A DNA stretch of 64,000 nucleotides from Akanthomyces muscarius (taxonomy: Eukaryota > Ascomycota > Sordariomycetes > Hypocreales > Cordycipitaceae): the NCBI RefSeq assembly GCF_028009165.1, contig NC_079241.1:7006001-7070000 (forward strand), given 5' to 3'. This document shows, piece by piece, positions 22,848 through 35,334 of this stretch; the stretch's first letter is position 1; each line of letters opens with the position of its first letter. Position numbers and translations under genes: made by a program. The notes under the pieces were generated by a model. The model saw only the letters and a program-made list of their open reading frames with translations. It did no database searches and was not told the origin of the DNA.

Positions 22848-24272
22848 TTACCCTTTCCGGCACCGGCTGCGCTTATAATCGCGTTGCGCCCAGTTCACCA
22901 TCCAGTCGGATTGAAGGATTTGTTCCACGGTAGGCCGCTCCTCAGGCCTGTACCTGAGTATTCGAGTAATCATGTCCAGGAAGGCTTCCTCTTCCCTGTT
23001 GCAAAACCCTGTCATATTAGCATCCTGCCGAAATTTCTGAACACACTCTGTGAATGCGTAGTTTTTGGCCACACACAACGACCATCTTTGGGCACTCCTT
23101 CGTCGTCGAATAAATCGCCTCGATTCGTCCAGTTTTTAGACAAGTCAGCCGGGAGCGGCCCTAGACAGTCGACGATCTGGCACATGACCTCTTCGTCGGA
23201 GTGAAAGGCAGAACTGAAGAGGGCTTGCATGCCAACAATGTCCCAGATGGCAGTTGCGAGGCTCCAAACGTCTACTGAAAACGACAACCCAGTATCCGGC
23301 TCAAGAAGAGCTTCCGGAGGGCGAAAGTCTACTGGCGTGTGACATTCTTTGCCTCGACGGATTTCCTTCGCGGGCGCGAATGACTCTCCAAAGTCGCTCA
23401 AAATGATGCGTGCATCCTGCATGGTAAATTCTTGGACTTTCTTTCCCAAAAAGAGTGGTACCGTTACTGTCGAATGTATACTGGGCGCAAGAGGCTGTTT
23501 ATCAAGACGTTTGACCGGACAAGACTCTGGTTCGCCATACTCTTAGCGAAGCTCCGCGACAGACGATTGATCGAGGCTACTGTGTGCAGGTACAAGTACG
23601 TTGCGAAGATGAATATCTAGGATGTGCTGTCAGTAAAGCCTGCTTGTGTACGATGTTGTAGCTGACACAAACCTCCGTGAACAAAGCCCCGCGAATGAAC
23701 GTATGCAACGGCAAGAGTGAGTTCATAGACCAATATGCGCGCAACATCAAGCGGAAATAAACGGCTAAAGCAGCATTCTCTAAGGTTGCCTAGTGCAAGG
23801 ACGCTGGTGTAGCAAGGGTGTGAGCCGTTGGGGCCATTAATCGTGAACACGTCAAGCAAACGCGAAATATTCTCAGCTCCTGGGCCTTTGGCATGCGCAT
23901 TGAGAGCCCTAATAGTCGGTACTTCACGAGACAAGGAGTCTGCAATGCCCACCTTGAGCGCTAAGTACCTTTTCTCGTCGGCGTCATAAACAAGCCAAAC
24001 TGTTGACCACCCTCCATGGCCTAACTTGTCTACAACTTCGTATCGATCGCGGATCCTATCTCCGACCAAAAGGGGTGATAGACGCCAGGGCCGTACTTTT
24101 CTAGGTGCTCACAGCCGTCAATCGGTGCATACTCGAGCATTGTGGACAAGCTGCGTCTGAGAAACGATTTAGGGATCAGCGGACTGGGTCGCGAAGCAGG
24201 AAATACTCGCGACACATCTCGGGGGAGTCGTCGGCCCGCTCTTCGAATAAAACAGTGTGATACTGGAAGCAT
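22848..24272 (-). pseudogene. SRPK-like serine/threonine kinase pseudogene
   Basis: Read on the complement, a nearly complete SRPK-type kinase can be followed: EYAPIDGCEHLEKYGPG, then GDRIRDRYEVVDKLGHGG (glycine loop), LALKVG (catalytic Lys), an HGDIHLRN catalytic loop, LSDFGES (DFG) and the C-lobe with RPPEALL and SVDVWSLA. Three lesions break it. First, a frame change at about 24066-24074, inside an AAAAGGGG run (plus strand), separates the N-terminal segment from the glycine loop. Second, an in-frame TAA lies at 23543-23545, after the catalytic loop and ahead of DFG. Third, a frame change in the T5 run at 23062-23066 comes before the last 70 residues. A normal 56-nt intron (23617-23672) is kept and restores the catalytic loop. 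Fungal SRPK-like kinases often form expanded, rapidly lost families. The two homopolymer lesions could be sequencing errors, the TAA much less likely. No intron can skip the TAA. Confidence 0.82.
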
Positions 24273-25282
24273 TTGGCCTGCTGATTTAAAACTTGATTGT
24301 TGCTTTTGCGTTTGATGTTGCTGCTATAAAGTCTTTGGGAATGTGAGGCGGAGCATGTGTGGTGTGTGCAACTACTACGGGCGACGATGGCGGGTCTGTA
24401 TTGTACCGGACCCCGGAGGAACGCGGCCGCGTGAATATTATTACACTGTACCTGGTATTCGATCAAAAATCGTGTCTAGAATGTTGATATGTTGTTAAAA
24501 CGACCTCCAAGTTTTAGTCCTTGGTAGTTTTCACAGAATGCCTGAGCTTCCACAAAACGCCGACAAATTACGCTACAACCGTACTCAAGCACGGAAGCAG
24601 ACCTCCTTTGCAAGTACAGTAGTTATTTGCCATATAAGAGCAAAAACAAAAAAGGGCAACGTCTTTTACACTAAGGGGCAGCTCAAGTAAAGGCATCGAT
24701 TTTGCGTGCTGTTGTTGCCATTTTTCCCGACGGTGCTGGGGGGGTCGATCTCTTCAAGCTCGGCATCACAGCGCGACTCAATCCCCAAAGAGTTGGATGG
24801 GCAGCAGTTTATTTAATTTATGTATTTCTCTTTTTTTTTGGAAGGCACCAATAGCCCAGTACAAGAAAGAAGTTGAAGTGCATATCACTTATTGTTCTAT
24901 GTTAAAGCTATTACTTTGTTGGGGAAAGGGCAGCTCAAAAATTGTTAGTGTTCAGTAGTCATTTGCTAGCTAACACTATCGGGGCGGATTACTGGCTTTC
25001 CCACTACAGGCACGAGGCAGCCATTTGCTACGCTGCTGATAGTCCCAAATACGCGTTTAATTATACTCTTGCTTGATAGGTCTGGTGGCTTCTGCGTCTA
25101 AACTACTTACTGACCAACCGGTTGTTGTTTTCCTTCCTTTGCGCGCGCTGCTTTTCAGTGATCCGGCAAATCAAGCTTGTCAGAGCTGGCTTGCCCATAT
25201 TGTATAATGGGCTTCCGTTTTTATTCCAGAGAGCCTCGAACAGTTGAATGAGGGCTTTCAGAAACAAGTCAGCTAAATGCTT

Positions 25283-25765
25283 TCATGTTCCGCAAGGCTG
25301 AGCTTTACGGACTGCGACACCGTAAAAAGCAAAGAGAAGCGTTTTGCAGCGCCACAGAAAACGGCCGTCTTTCGCCGCCGCATTGTGCTGGCTCACCTGG
25401 ATGGTTACTCTTGTTTCGTCATTGCTATGGGCTGCGTCGGGTATAATTGGGATTGCGCCAACATCGACGTCGGTTATCAAAGACCAGGGGTCCTCCTTGA
25501 TTGCTACGCTGGCGGGCCTCCCGCCTTCCCGAGTGGGAAGGAGGCCAAGAAATTCAGTGCCGTCGACCCGAAAGCCAAGGGAACGTGCAAGCGGTGGTGA
25601 TTGATTGTCCCAGCGTGCCAATCGGAACCATTCGCGATGTTTAAGGTGCCACGCGTAGCTCGGGCATAGCACCACATCGATCCCTACTCCGGACTCCGAA
25701 GCGTGGGACGGTGTAGTCTGAGCGGGCTGCCTGCGATGCCGTGCGCACAACAAAAAATGCAACAT
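25283..25765 (-). other. possible coding remnant, unrecognised
   Basis: A 160-codon open frame with an ATG at 25765. Its middle (about residues 40-110) has a protein-like composition, with mixed hydrophobic and charged residues, two Trp in the segment HREWFRLARW, and GTEFLGLLPT. I do not recognise a family. The opposite strand is also open over most of it, so the frame could be fortuitous. No convincing splice partners were found upstream. Alternatives are a decayed exon of a former gene or chance. Confidence 0.2.
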
Positions 25766-26448
25766 CTGACCGTCTGATAGTCCTTCTTATCAGCCCAACG
25801 CCACGACACACGCTCGCTGCGCAGCTGTCGGCTCGCTGCAGGAGAAAACGTATCACCAGGGCATTTGTGAACGAGGTACATGTGATTTGTGGCTCTAACA
25901 GGCAGGTTGTATTCTGTCGTATTCTTTTTTTCCTGCATATTTCACGCAGTATTGCCTTGCTGCGCGACCAAGTCTGACATCCTACGCAAGCACGCTATCG
26001 TACGCAAGACTATCGTGATAGGACGGCCCCGCGTGCGCACCGACCCAGAAGTACATAGTTCGGTATAGCGCTCACCATTAATGGTGTGGGATAAAATAAG
26101 CAAGTGGTATCGTGATGGATCGCTCCGTTGAGCATTACCATTCTGAGAAGCTGACTGTAGGCCGGCGCTACGGCTGAAGAGGAAACCACATGCATCCAAT
26201 AACCTTACTTTCACTCATATTGGAATCTGTTTTTCAACGGATCCAGTCCTGTGGCAGCCGAAATGGAACTCTTCTCGCGTTAGTCCCGAGTTGCAGTCGA
26301 TCCGAACCATCTTGTACGTAACAGAGCCCTGACCCGACGGATTATTATGATGATCCTCCAACACTGTCGTCGCCGCTATGGTCATGGACACGATATTCGG
26401 GCAGACCTTACTTGCCATATCGAGAAGGAAGACAGCTAGCTGATCAAG

Positions 26449-26455
26449 TATATAA
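26449..26455 (+). promoter_or_regulatory. TATA box of the sedolisin gene
   Basis: TATATAA lies 91-97 bases upstream of the ATG at 26546. It is followed by a pyrimidine/CA-rich leader, as expected for a strongly regulated secreted protease. This is inferred from position and sequence only. Confidence 0.55.
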
Positions 26456-26545
26456 CGTGGCTCATATCTCCTATCAAGACGATTCTGACCAGCTCAGTTC
26501 TATCGTCCAATCTCAGAGCAGCATCAAGACTCGTCTTCAGTGAAA

Positions 26546-28669
26546 ATGAAGGCCGATATCATCCTTCTCAGCAGCATCGTGGCTGGCGCTTTGGGCGCTC
26601 CGCTCACGGGCGACCATGTCGTGCACGAGAAGCGCGACTCTTTCGCTGCCACCAAGTATACCAAGCGTGCCGTTGATGCCAACCAAAAGATCCCCGTTCG
26701 CATTGCCCTCAAGCAAAAGAACCTTGACAAGGGTGACCAACTCCTCATGGACGTGTAAGTGCTAGACCACCGCAATTGCTCAATCTTGCAAGACGATGTT
26801 GACTGACGGAATACTGGCAGCTCTGACCCCAACTCTGCCAACTACGGCAACCACTACAGCCAGGAGCAGCTCGTCGAGCTCTTCGCCCCCGAAGAGGACT
26901 CGGTCAAGGCCGTCAAAGACTGGCTGATCGCCTCTGGCATCCCAGACGGCTCCATCCAGGTCCCCCGAAGCAAGAGCTGGGTCCATTTTGAGACGACCGC
27001 CAGCCAGCTCGAGTCGGTCCTCAAGACCAAGTATCATGTCTACACCCATGCCACCAGAGACTCGGAGAGCATTGGCGCCGACGAGTACAGTCTGCCTGCT
27101 GAGATTGCCGAGCACATTGACTTTGTGCACCCCGGCGTTGCCCACATCAGCAGTACCACCAAGAACCAGAACAAGCGTTCCGTCATCCCCGGCAAGCAGC
27201 CGCTGAAGCAAAAGGCCACTGATCCCGCGCTGGTGGCTGCTCTCAAGGCCAACCCAGGTAAGATTCCATAATTTCCTTCCCATTTGTGTCTTTTCTTATT
27301 CGCGACGTACTCTGACATGTAAAAGGTGCCACGGACAAGTGTGACCAAGTCATCACCCCCGCTTGTGTTCTTGAGCTTTACAAGATCCCCAACGGCACTC
27401 TCCACGACTCCAGCAACAACCTGGGCATCTTTGAGTTTTACGGCGATTCGTCCGGCTACGCCGAGGAAGACCTCGACCAGTTCTGGAGCACGTACTATCC
27501 ACGTGTCCCCAAGGGTACTTACCCCACGAACGACCTGATCCATGGCGGCAAGGCCCCGTGGCCTCAGGACCAGGCTGATGCCGAGTCTGACCTTGACTTT
27601 CAGACCTCGTGGCCCATCATCTACCCTCAGGGTGCCACCCTCTTCCAGGTTGGTGGAACGCAGGGCCTCTTCAACCAGTTCCTAGACGCCGTTGATGGCG
27701 CGTACCACAACTACAGTGCTTACGGCGAGACCGGCGACGATCCCAAGATCGACGGACAGCACGACTCGGATGACGACGGCAAGTTCAAGCCTACCAATGT
27801 CATCTCTTTCTCCTACGGCTGGGGAGAGGTTCTCGGGGAGTTTCCTCTCAACTATCAAAAGGTAAGATATTAGCGACCATTCAAACATGAGTAGGAGACT
27901 GACTCGCAATCGTTAGCGTCAATGCGACGAGTTCATGAAGCTCGGTCTTCAGGGTGTCTCTCTCTTCATCTCCAGCGGCGACGACGGCGTTGCCTACCGC
28001 GGCGGTGCCTGTCTGGGCAAGAAGCAGAACATTTTTGTCCCCGACTACCCCGGCGGCTGCCCCTACCTTACCGTGGTCGGCGCCACCACCATCCCCAAGG
28101 GCCGCTCCGTCACCGACGAGCAGCCCGAGGTTGTCTCCACCTCGTTCTCTCCGGGCGGCGGCTTCAGCAACATCTACAAATCGCCCGACTACCAAAAGTC
28201 TGCCGTCTCGGACTACTTCAGCAAGTACGACCCCGGGTACAAGTCCTACACCACCAGCGATGGCAAGATTCCCGAGACCGGCGGCATCTACAACCGCGCC
28301 GGCCGCGGCTACCCCGATCTCGCCGCCATTGGCGACAACACTGCTTTCATCATCCAGGGCGGCCACCAGACCTCGGGTGGCACATCCGAGTCTGCGCCCC
28401 TCGTCGCTGCCATCTTCACGCGCATCAACGAGGAGCGCATCGCCGCTGGTAAGAAGCCCCTCGGCTTCGTCAACCCGGCCATCTATCAGCACCCTGAGAT
28501 CTTCAACGACATCACCGAGGGTAACCAGAGCCTGGGCGGCCCCAACGGCGACAACCAGCCTAGTGCCTGTGGCAACAATGGCTTCTCCGCTGTCGCCGGC
28601 TGGGATCCTGTTACCGGTCTCGGCACCCCCAACTATGAGAAGGCTGTCAAGGTCCTTGGTGCTCTGTAA
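26546..28669 (+). CDS. secreted sedolisin (S53) tripeptidyl-peptidase-like protease
   Basis: Four exons: 26546-26754, 26821-27257, 27326-27861 and 27917-28669, giving 644 aa. The ATG at 26546 starts MKADIILLSSIVAGALGA, a signal peptide. Residues about 20-215 are the activation prodomain (pro-kumamolisin type), with basic Lys-Arg sites near its end. The catalytic domain has the S53 triad: Glu302 and Asp306 (spacing E-x3-D, in ESDLD) and Ser551 in SGGTSESAP; Asp416 in SSGDDG is the oxyanion residue. The C-terminal GWDPVTGLGTPN belongs to the calcium-site region. Donors are GTAAGT, GTAAGA and GTAAGA. Family members are secreted acid proteases releasing tripeptides or acting as endopeptidases; the exact specificity is not readable. 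It converges on the methyltransferase gene. A TATA box and leader suggest inducible expression. Confidence 0.93.
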
Positions 28670-29364
28670 CATCTAGGCTTCGTATTTACTGGCAATTTAA
28701 CACGAATATGAAGATACGATGTCACAATATACATAACGATACTTGAATATGTCAACTTTAAGGCTCAGAATCATCGAACCGGCAAGTGTGAAGCGTAGTG
28801 TAGTGCTGTAAGGTGAGGTCAAGCTTAGTGCCGTTTCAGAAAGATTATATCCCCCCTGGCAAAGACTTGGGTTTATAACCTTCTAACTCGCTTTACTCGG
28901 GTAGTTACTGTCCCCAGTAAGGTTGCCAGGGGGCGGTAGAAAGAAACGCGGTAGCTGCTATAAAAGTAAAGAAATTAACGGAAATTTAGAAAAAAAAAAG
29001 ATGAGCTAACTAAGGAGAAATAGGAGAACGAGAAAGACTAAAAGAAGCCAGGAAGAATAAGCGATAGTAAGAAAACTAAGAAATAATAAGCCACTACTTC
29101 AATTCACTTAGCCGGCGTCTTTCTTTCTCGCGTACGTACTTATTGAACAGACTGCAATTTGCCCGATCGAATTATCTCTCTACATGCCGCCCCTCATCTA
29201 AACGTCACATTTGATTAGCGGGTAAAGTTAAAGTGTTTTCTGTAAGTTTTGGTAACGCTTTGCTATGTACATTCAACAAGCGAGCCTCCATATCCTTTTT
29301 CCATGCCCCGTTGCAAATCGGGGCCTTGTATCCTCTTTCGCACTGGTTCGCCCATGGCCTATTC
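28670..29364. other. convergent 3' spacer with purine-rich tract
   Basis: About 700 bases between two convergent genes. From about 28930 to 29095 the plus strand is almost all purine (runs such as GAAAGACTAAAAGAAG), with an A10-type run near 28990. Both genes' 3' ends must lie here. No gene is seen. Confidence 0.55.
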
Positions 29365-30746
29365 TCATTCCTCTGGGTGCGGCTTTCGTCCCCAAACAAC
29401 CCAAATCGGCATATACGCATGTATACGAGGGTCAGACAGGTCCCGCCTGACATCGACCACGGCCACCTGTTGCCCTGTTAGTAGTGCGAGATACCTCTCG
29501 GAGTAGTGGAAGCATACCTCGATCTCTTCTGGCGTCCTGTTGAATGCCCTGTTGAACATGCTGAACGATATGCCGGCCAGACCGGGGCCCAGGTTTCTCT
29601 CCCACATGCGTCCAATGTCCTTGAGCCTCTCGTCTTTGGCCCATCCATTGGTCGGCATCTTGAATATTTTCTCCTGCACATCCACAAACCCCACGCGCTC
29701 GTACACCTCGCGGAGCTTGTGCGCCATGACAGTCGGTCGGTTGCAGACGTCGCCGGCAACCGCCATGTCGTGGAACCATCGAGCCAGGGCCGAGTCCTCG
29801 GCCAGCGTGCCGTCGTCCGAGCTGATGATGCTGTCAAACTCTTGCGACTCGAACCATCCGCCGGGCTGAAGGTTTGCAAACGCCTCTTTCGCAATCTGGT
29901 CCTCAAACGATGCCCAGCAGCCGGATGTTACTCGTGTGTGTATGTAGTCGTACTTTTGAGAAAACTCCCACGGTTCAGATCTAACAAACGCAATGGTTAG
30001 ATTCATCACTTTCCCCCCTCTGCGATACGACAAACCCATCCCTGTCGGTCAGGGTAGGGTCAGACTTACGAATCCTCGACAAAAAAAGAGACATTCGGTG
30101 GAACATCCTCCGGTTGAATAGGAGATAGATCTGTACCCACAATCTGCGACTGCGGAAACTCGTCACCCATTTGAATCGCCCAGTCTCCCGTCCCAGTGGC
30201 TACATCGAGCACCAAACGTGGAGGATTTTGAGCGGATAAGGGTGCAAAGTATAGCTTTCCACCAAAAAGTCTTGTCATGGCGTTGAACTGCAGAAATAGG
30301 CGTTCTTGTTCGATGGGGTCGTTGGGAAACCCATATGCTTTGGAAGAGTTAGTATGGTGTTTTCCATGATTACAATGTTTCATGTGTCCAATTCGGGTAC
30401 TGTAAACATACATCCAGCCCTGTACGCGTGATACGTTCTACCAAACTCTTCTGGGAAGTTTCTGATGCTTTCGGAAAGCGACCATGATGAATCGACACTG
30501 ACAAGGCATTAGTCGTTGGGAACGGGGCCCCTCTTCTCAGTCACACGTACATGTCTTCCACAGCTGGCTATTTGAATATTGTCAGACTTCTGAATGTCTT
30601 TGCTGATCAATTTGATGGTAACTTACATCGGGCTCTATCTCGGCAGACGTTAACGAATGCTTGAACGAAAACTCGTACTGGCTCAAGTCCCCCGGGACAC
30701 GCTGGCCACTACCTTGACCTTGGTCGCTAGGATTTGACCTGGACAT
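29365..30746 (-). CDS. LaeA/UMTA-type SAM-dependent methyltransferase
   Basis: Five exons on the complement: 30746-30627, 30567-30551, 30497-30412, 30337-30070 and 29980-29365, giving 368 aa. Exon 2 is only 17 nt (encoding Pro-Ala-Val-Glu-Asp plus two bases). All donors are canonical (GTAAGT, GTACGT, GTATGT, GTAAGT), and the joins give HAYRAGSYGFPND, the family entry motif before the Rossmann domain. Motif I is LDVATGTGDWA (about residues 115-125), followed by the acidic loop GTDLSP and a post-motif LQPGGWFESQEF. There is no signal peptide or membrane segment, so it is cytosolic or nuclear. Fungal relatives include LaeA-like proteins and many methyltransferases of unknown substrate. The C-terminus ends conventionally in VVWGRKP. 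It is not placed in a recognisable metabolite cluster. Whether it methylates protein or small molecule is unknown. Confidence 0.85.
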
Positions 30747-33700
30747 TGTGTATCTGTGGATGTATGCTGATTTGAGACTCGTGTGCGGCTCTTCCTGCTG
30801 TTCTCGATGATGAGCAGGCGCAGACCACTTCGGCTAGTCAAAGTCCTAGTTTGCTTCTCGTGAAGTCGCAACGTCTCTGGAGACTAATATCCGGATACCA
30901 ATTTTCTGTAGATGTGTCGTTTTGATTCCTGCTCTCCGGTTGTCGTGGGAGAAGTTCCGTAGAAACGAAAGCCGGATGTGCTGAAAGGGCCAAAGTGGTG
31001 CTGAATCTATATTCTTGTAGCTTCAAATATATGTAGCAAAGGAGAGAGGCGGATCAATGATACTGAGTCCACCACCGAATATGCACCGGTCACTGCCAGA
31101 ATGAGCAAGCAAAAGGGAGCGCTGAGCGTGGAGGCTCCGCGGCAGCAGAGTTGGCTTATACGGCAAAGCCCAAGACGTGGCAGGTCCCACACATACGGTC
31201 CACCTCCCAGAGGAAGAGCTTTTCGCGGGCTAATGCAAGTCTCTCTTGATCTCAAAATTTCTTGTCCATGGGCGGGCGTGGAATGCAGGGCATCTCTACT
31301 TGAGGAATTCCAGAGAGAACAAAGTGAACTTGTCCAAATGCAGAAACGAAAACAGAATCGGGTCTTTATGGTCAGTAAATAGGTAGGGAAAAAAGACGGC
31401 TGGAGGCAAGTTGGCGTTGTTGTCCCTGGGTCGCACACGCACAAAGGCTGCCCGAGTTCCGGGGAAATGGTTCAGCATCAAGTCTAAGACCAAAGGGCTA
31501 GCTTTTTAGCGGATAGGTTCCAGTCCACCGGGTCTCCCGTCCTCTGGTACTAATTGCAGTGGCGCTCTCGGCAACTACATTTTGGAGCAAATCTATCAGG
31601 AAGGGGGGGAGGACAAGGTTTTTCTCCGAGTCCCAACCAGCCCGGTGGGTTCGCGAGTGGCAAGGCGCTTTGGGGCTTGGATGAGGTTGGAGACGTGCTA
31701 CTGGGTAGCATTCTCCTTTTCCCTCTTTTTTATTACGGGGCGAAAAGCCAACATTAGGTCCCGGTAATCTGGGTCGAAGGTGAGGTGCTTTTCGGCCGCC
31801 AATTTTACCCGTCCATGCTGGTGTCTGAGACTGGAATGGCCCCGGTGGCTATCGAATTGGCTAGACGGTCTTGGGGGTGGTGTATTGACTAATCGGCCAC
31901 GATTTTTAAGTTTTCGGAAAGGATTTTAGTAGCCCAGAGAAGAAGAAAAATGACGGAAAGTAAAAATAGGGCAGCTGCTCCTCGGTAGTCTGATGTTGAA
32001 ATTGGAGGACATTCGGAAAGCCAGGGCTAGTTGAACCTGCCGCGAGCTAGACACGCCGCCCGTCGAGCACTTGCAGGACACTAATGCGAAGCTAGGCGGC
32101 TGACCTATTTCCTAGCATCATAATAATAAGAGTGCGTTATTTGGGAGAGAGGACCGCATCAGCTTTAACTTGGTGTATTACTCATTACAAATATCGTCCA
32201 TGGCTGTCGCGCCAGCCTCTGCGCAATCCTGTCTTATGGGCAGGGGTTAATGAAGTAGCGAGGGGGCTTCTCACGACACGACGTCGAGCCCCTATCTCCA
32301 TTCATCAGGACTAACATTACAGATTATGCCGTGTCGCTTTTTTTTTGCTTTTGCCAACATGCATCTCGGCAGAATTACACACAGCGATATTGCCGATATG
32401 GATATTACCGAACACAATGCTGAGTGCTCCGTACTGTCATTGCCAAGGCCACTTCTCCAGAAGTGTAATGATGAGAAGAACGCCATGCCGCTCCTCCTCC
32501 AGCAAAAGCCACCTGGGCCAACGAGCCAGCCCTCGTCTATAATTCGTTACCAAAGGCTGGCGCCATGCGCGGCTGACCAAAAAAACGTGTCAAGCCGAAG
32601 GAGAGGCCGAGGTCGACGCAGCCGATCTTCAGAATTTCTTTTGTTCGTGCTCCCCAGTAAAGCCTACATACTTGTGACCAGCCTTCCGGTGGGGAGAACC
32701 GACTTTCTCCAGGGGGCGTATCAGCCGCTACCGGGCCCGTCCCAGCAGACCAGATATCTGGGATTGGGTTTCTGCCATGTTTAATAATTGTTTCTCGCCG
32801 TATCGTGATATAGTCCGGCGAACCGAGTAGCGTTGACGCAAAGAAGGAGAAAAAACACATTGGTTGGACTAAGATCTTGTATAGTAATAAGGCCACGTCG
32901 CCTAGCGGTGTTGACAACAAAAGAATAGTTGGTCCACCGAATTTACCATTTTAGCAGCTCATCCCATGTCTCAGACTCAGACAGTTTTGGTCTGAATCCT
33001 TTCCTTTTTTTTCGCGGAAACCAATGTGATGATGCCGAGGAACAGAGAGACGCGTCTGATTACACTGAAGTCTTTCCTGTCTTGCTGAAACTGCCGATGC
33101 ATCTACTCAGTATCTTTCACTCGCTTCGCTTGGCCAATTCTACCATTTCTTCAGGTCCCTATCGAACCTCGATGGGCCGCCGTCACCTTGCCTCTGGGCC
33201 ACGCTTTATTCAAACCCACTAGAGCCATCCCTGGCAAATCTCCGCGGGCCGTCCCAGTGCCCTTTGCATTTCTCTCGCGTCATGACTTCGCCTTCTGCTT
33301 GCTCTGCGCTCAGATTTCCTGGAGCCTAAAATGGCCTTCTTACTAGCGACCGTGCTCGGCCAGTGGAGACCAAGTCTGGTCCTTCCCGCTCCTGGCGGCA
33401 ACCAGGGGGGCGGGCAAGGGAACGCGGGACCCGAATAACTGGGCACCCGAACCCGACTGTTTGGTTACGGGAACGCGTTTTTGGCACATGGAAAGCCGGA
33501 AAGCATTGACCCTAGCTAGACCCTCTTCCACGGCCGAGGCAGGGGGTGCTTTTCCAAGGGGCTATTTCTACGTGCTTCAGCCACGACGCAGAGGTCAAAG
33601 CTGTTGCACCAGGTTACTGTTCTTCACTCCTTCCTTTCGCTTTTTTTTTCTTTTGCTTTTCTCTCGAGACACACACATGTAGCTTTGCGCTTTGTGACTA

Positions 33701-35334
33701 GACATTCCCACCATTTCCAGCCCTAGCCTCTGAAGAGGCAGAGGCTCGGCCGGCAAAGCCTTGTCAACACACCAGAGGCTATCCCCACACAGAAGCGGAC
33801 CAGTCTTGAGAATTCTGGTCCCTGTAATTTGCGCAAAAGTCTCTTGTGGCGGCTTGAGTCAAGATTTGTCTTTACTGACATGTCATGCCCAACATTGGCC
33901 GACGATCGCCGGAAAGTTTCCTGGTTGCCTGTTCTGGATAGTGCGTCGAGTGGGAAGCTTGCCAGGGTCGCATCTGCTTTGATTGAAACGAACTTTGCAC
34001 ACAAGGCCACCTATCTGTTTTGAAGTTTATGAATCTGGATTGTTTTTGTTGAAGTCTCCATAATTTAGCTTTTCGTGAACGGTCGTTGCAAAGCCAAAAT
34101 GGAGGGGGCGAGATACCTACCATGCACCAGCTGTGCCTCCCTCTCGTGGCGGTCCTGGTCTCGTCAGTTCTCGGTCTTTTCGTGTGGTGGAGTCCGATGC
34201 TCACAAGATACGAACTGCCGTGACGCTGACGGCCTCTTGCCTCATTATCGCGATGATCGAACCTTGTCCCCTGTCTCTTTGAGAGCTGCCCGCCCGTCCT
34301 GCTTGCCCGCGTGCGATGAATCGCCGCTGGTGACGTTGCATTTGGCTGTTCATACCCGGCAGGCCTGGTCAGCGCAGTCCAATGAGATGCCTTGCTGCCA
34401 CCGAAAATGCTAGCAAGGCGGTCCGCTTAGTGGTTATTCTGCAAGCCATCAGATGAGCCACGTTTAGGCAGCGACGGCAAGTACGCTGGTGTGTTTTGGT
34501 GCTCTATCTCGGCATTATTCCGTACTATTATACCTCAGAGATAGTAGGATTGCATTCCAACTTGTCGCAATGGTGGCTAGCAGTACTTCGCTGGCCCTCG
34601 TTGTGCTGACACGACGCGCCCAAGCGCTTTCCAGGCTTATACTCCACTGCTCGCACAGGTCCTGGCGTGATTTTGCGGCCAACTGAAAAGGAGCATCACA
34701 AGAGTCGATCTCTTCGGAGCTTTTTGTTTTACCCCAAGCTTGACTAGTCCGGACGTTTGAAACGCAGCTCTTCGGCCGCCGTTGCGTTATGGACAACGCT
34801 GCTGTTCCCTTTTCGGAGGTGAAGGCAAGGGCTTCGATACAACGCAGACGGCTTCCTCTAGTCTGTCCAGGAGAGGCATTGTCGGGTTATTCATTGACCA
34901 TACGGACTGAAGAGATAGAGTAGGAAGTCGCTGCTCAAATTTCCTTCCGGCCTAATACCCATATACTTGCAAGGTTCGTGTTGAAAGAAAATTTTGGCAC
35001 GGAAGTCCGATGTCATGTTCATTAACCCTCGCCTGATACTATCTTATCACGTATAGCTCAGCAGAAATGGATTGGCTTGAGAATAAAGCGGCCAACATCA
35101 CATATTCAGCAGTCTATACAAAACATCATATCTTACATGCATAATATAAGGCTTCTAAAGTTAGTCTGTCTTGCTGGTATGTGTAGACTATACAGATTTC
35201 TTTACTTTATTCTGAAGGCTATAAGCGAGACAGCGACTTTGGAGTCACCACGGTACATTCGCGGTATGCCCACAAGGTTCTGCTCAGCTCCGATCGCTTA
35301 TCTAGAGGAAGCCTGGTTCAGAGCCTCACATAAC

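Larger units (their letters stand above)
24273..26545. other. AT-rich spacer between the kinase pseudogene and the sedolisin
   Basis: About 2.3 kb. Between 24480 and 25250 the sequence is AT-rich and closed in all frames. A 160-codon minus frame at 25283-25765 is listed separately. The right end carries the sedolisin promoter. No terminal repeats, tRNA or arrays were found. Confidence 0.5.

Noticed and set aside
27881..28672. 263-codon open frame on the minus strand
   Set aside because: It is antisense to sedolisin exon 4; Val/Gly/Ala-rich shadow of GC-rich codons.
12674..30746. Secondary-metabolite gene cluster (regulators plus methyltransferase)
   Set aside because: No polyketide synthase, peptide synthetase, terpene cyclase or tailoring P450 lies in the window, and housekeeping OMA1 sits between the components.
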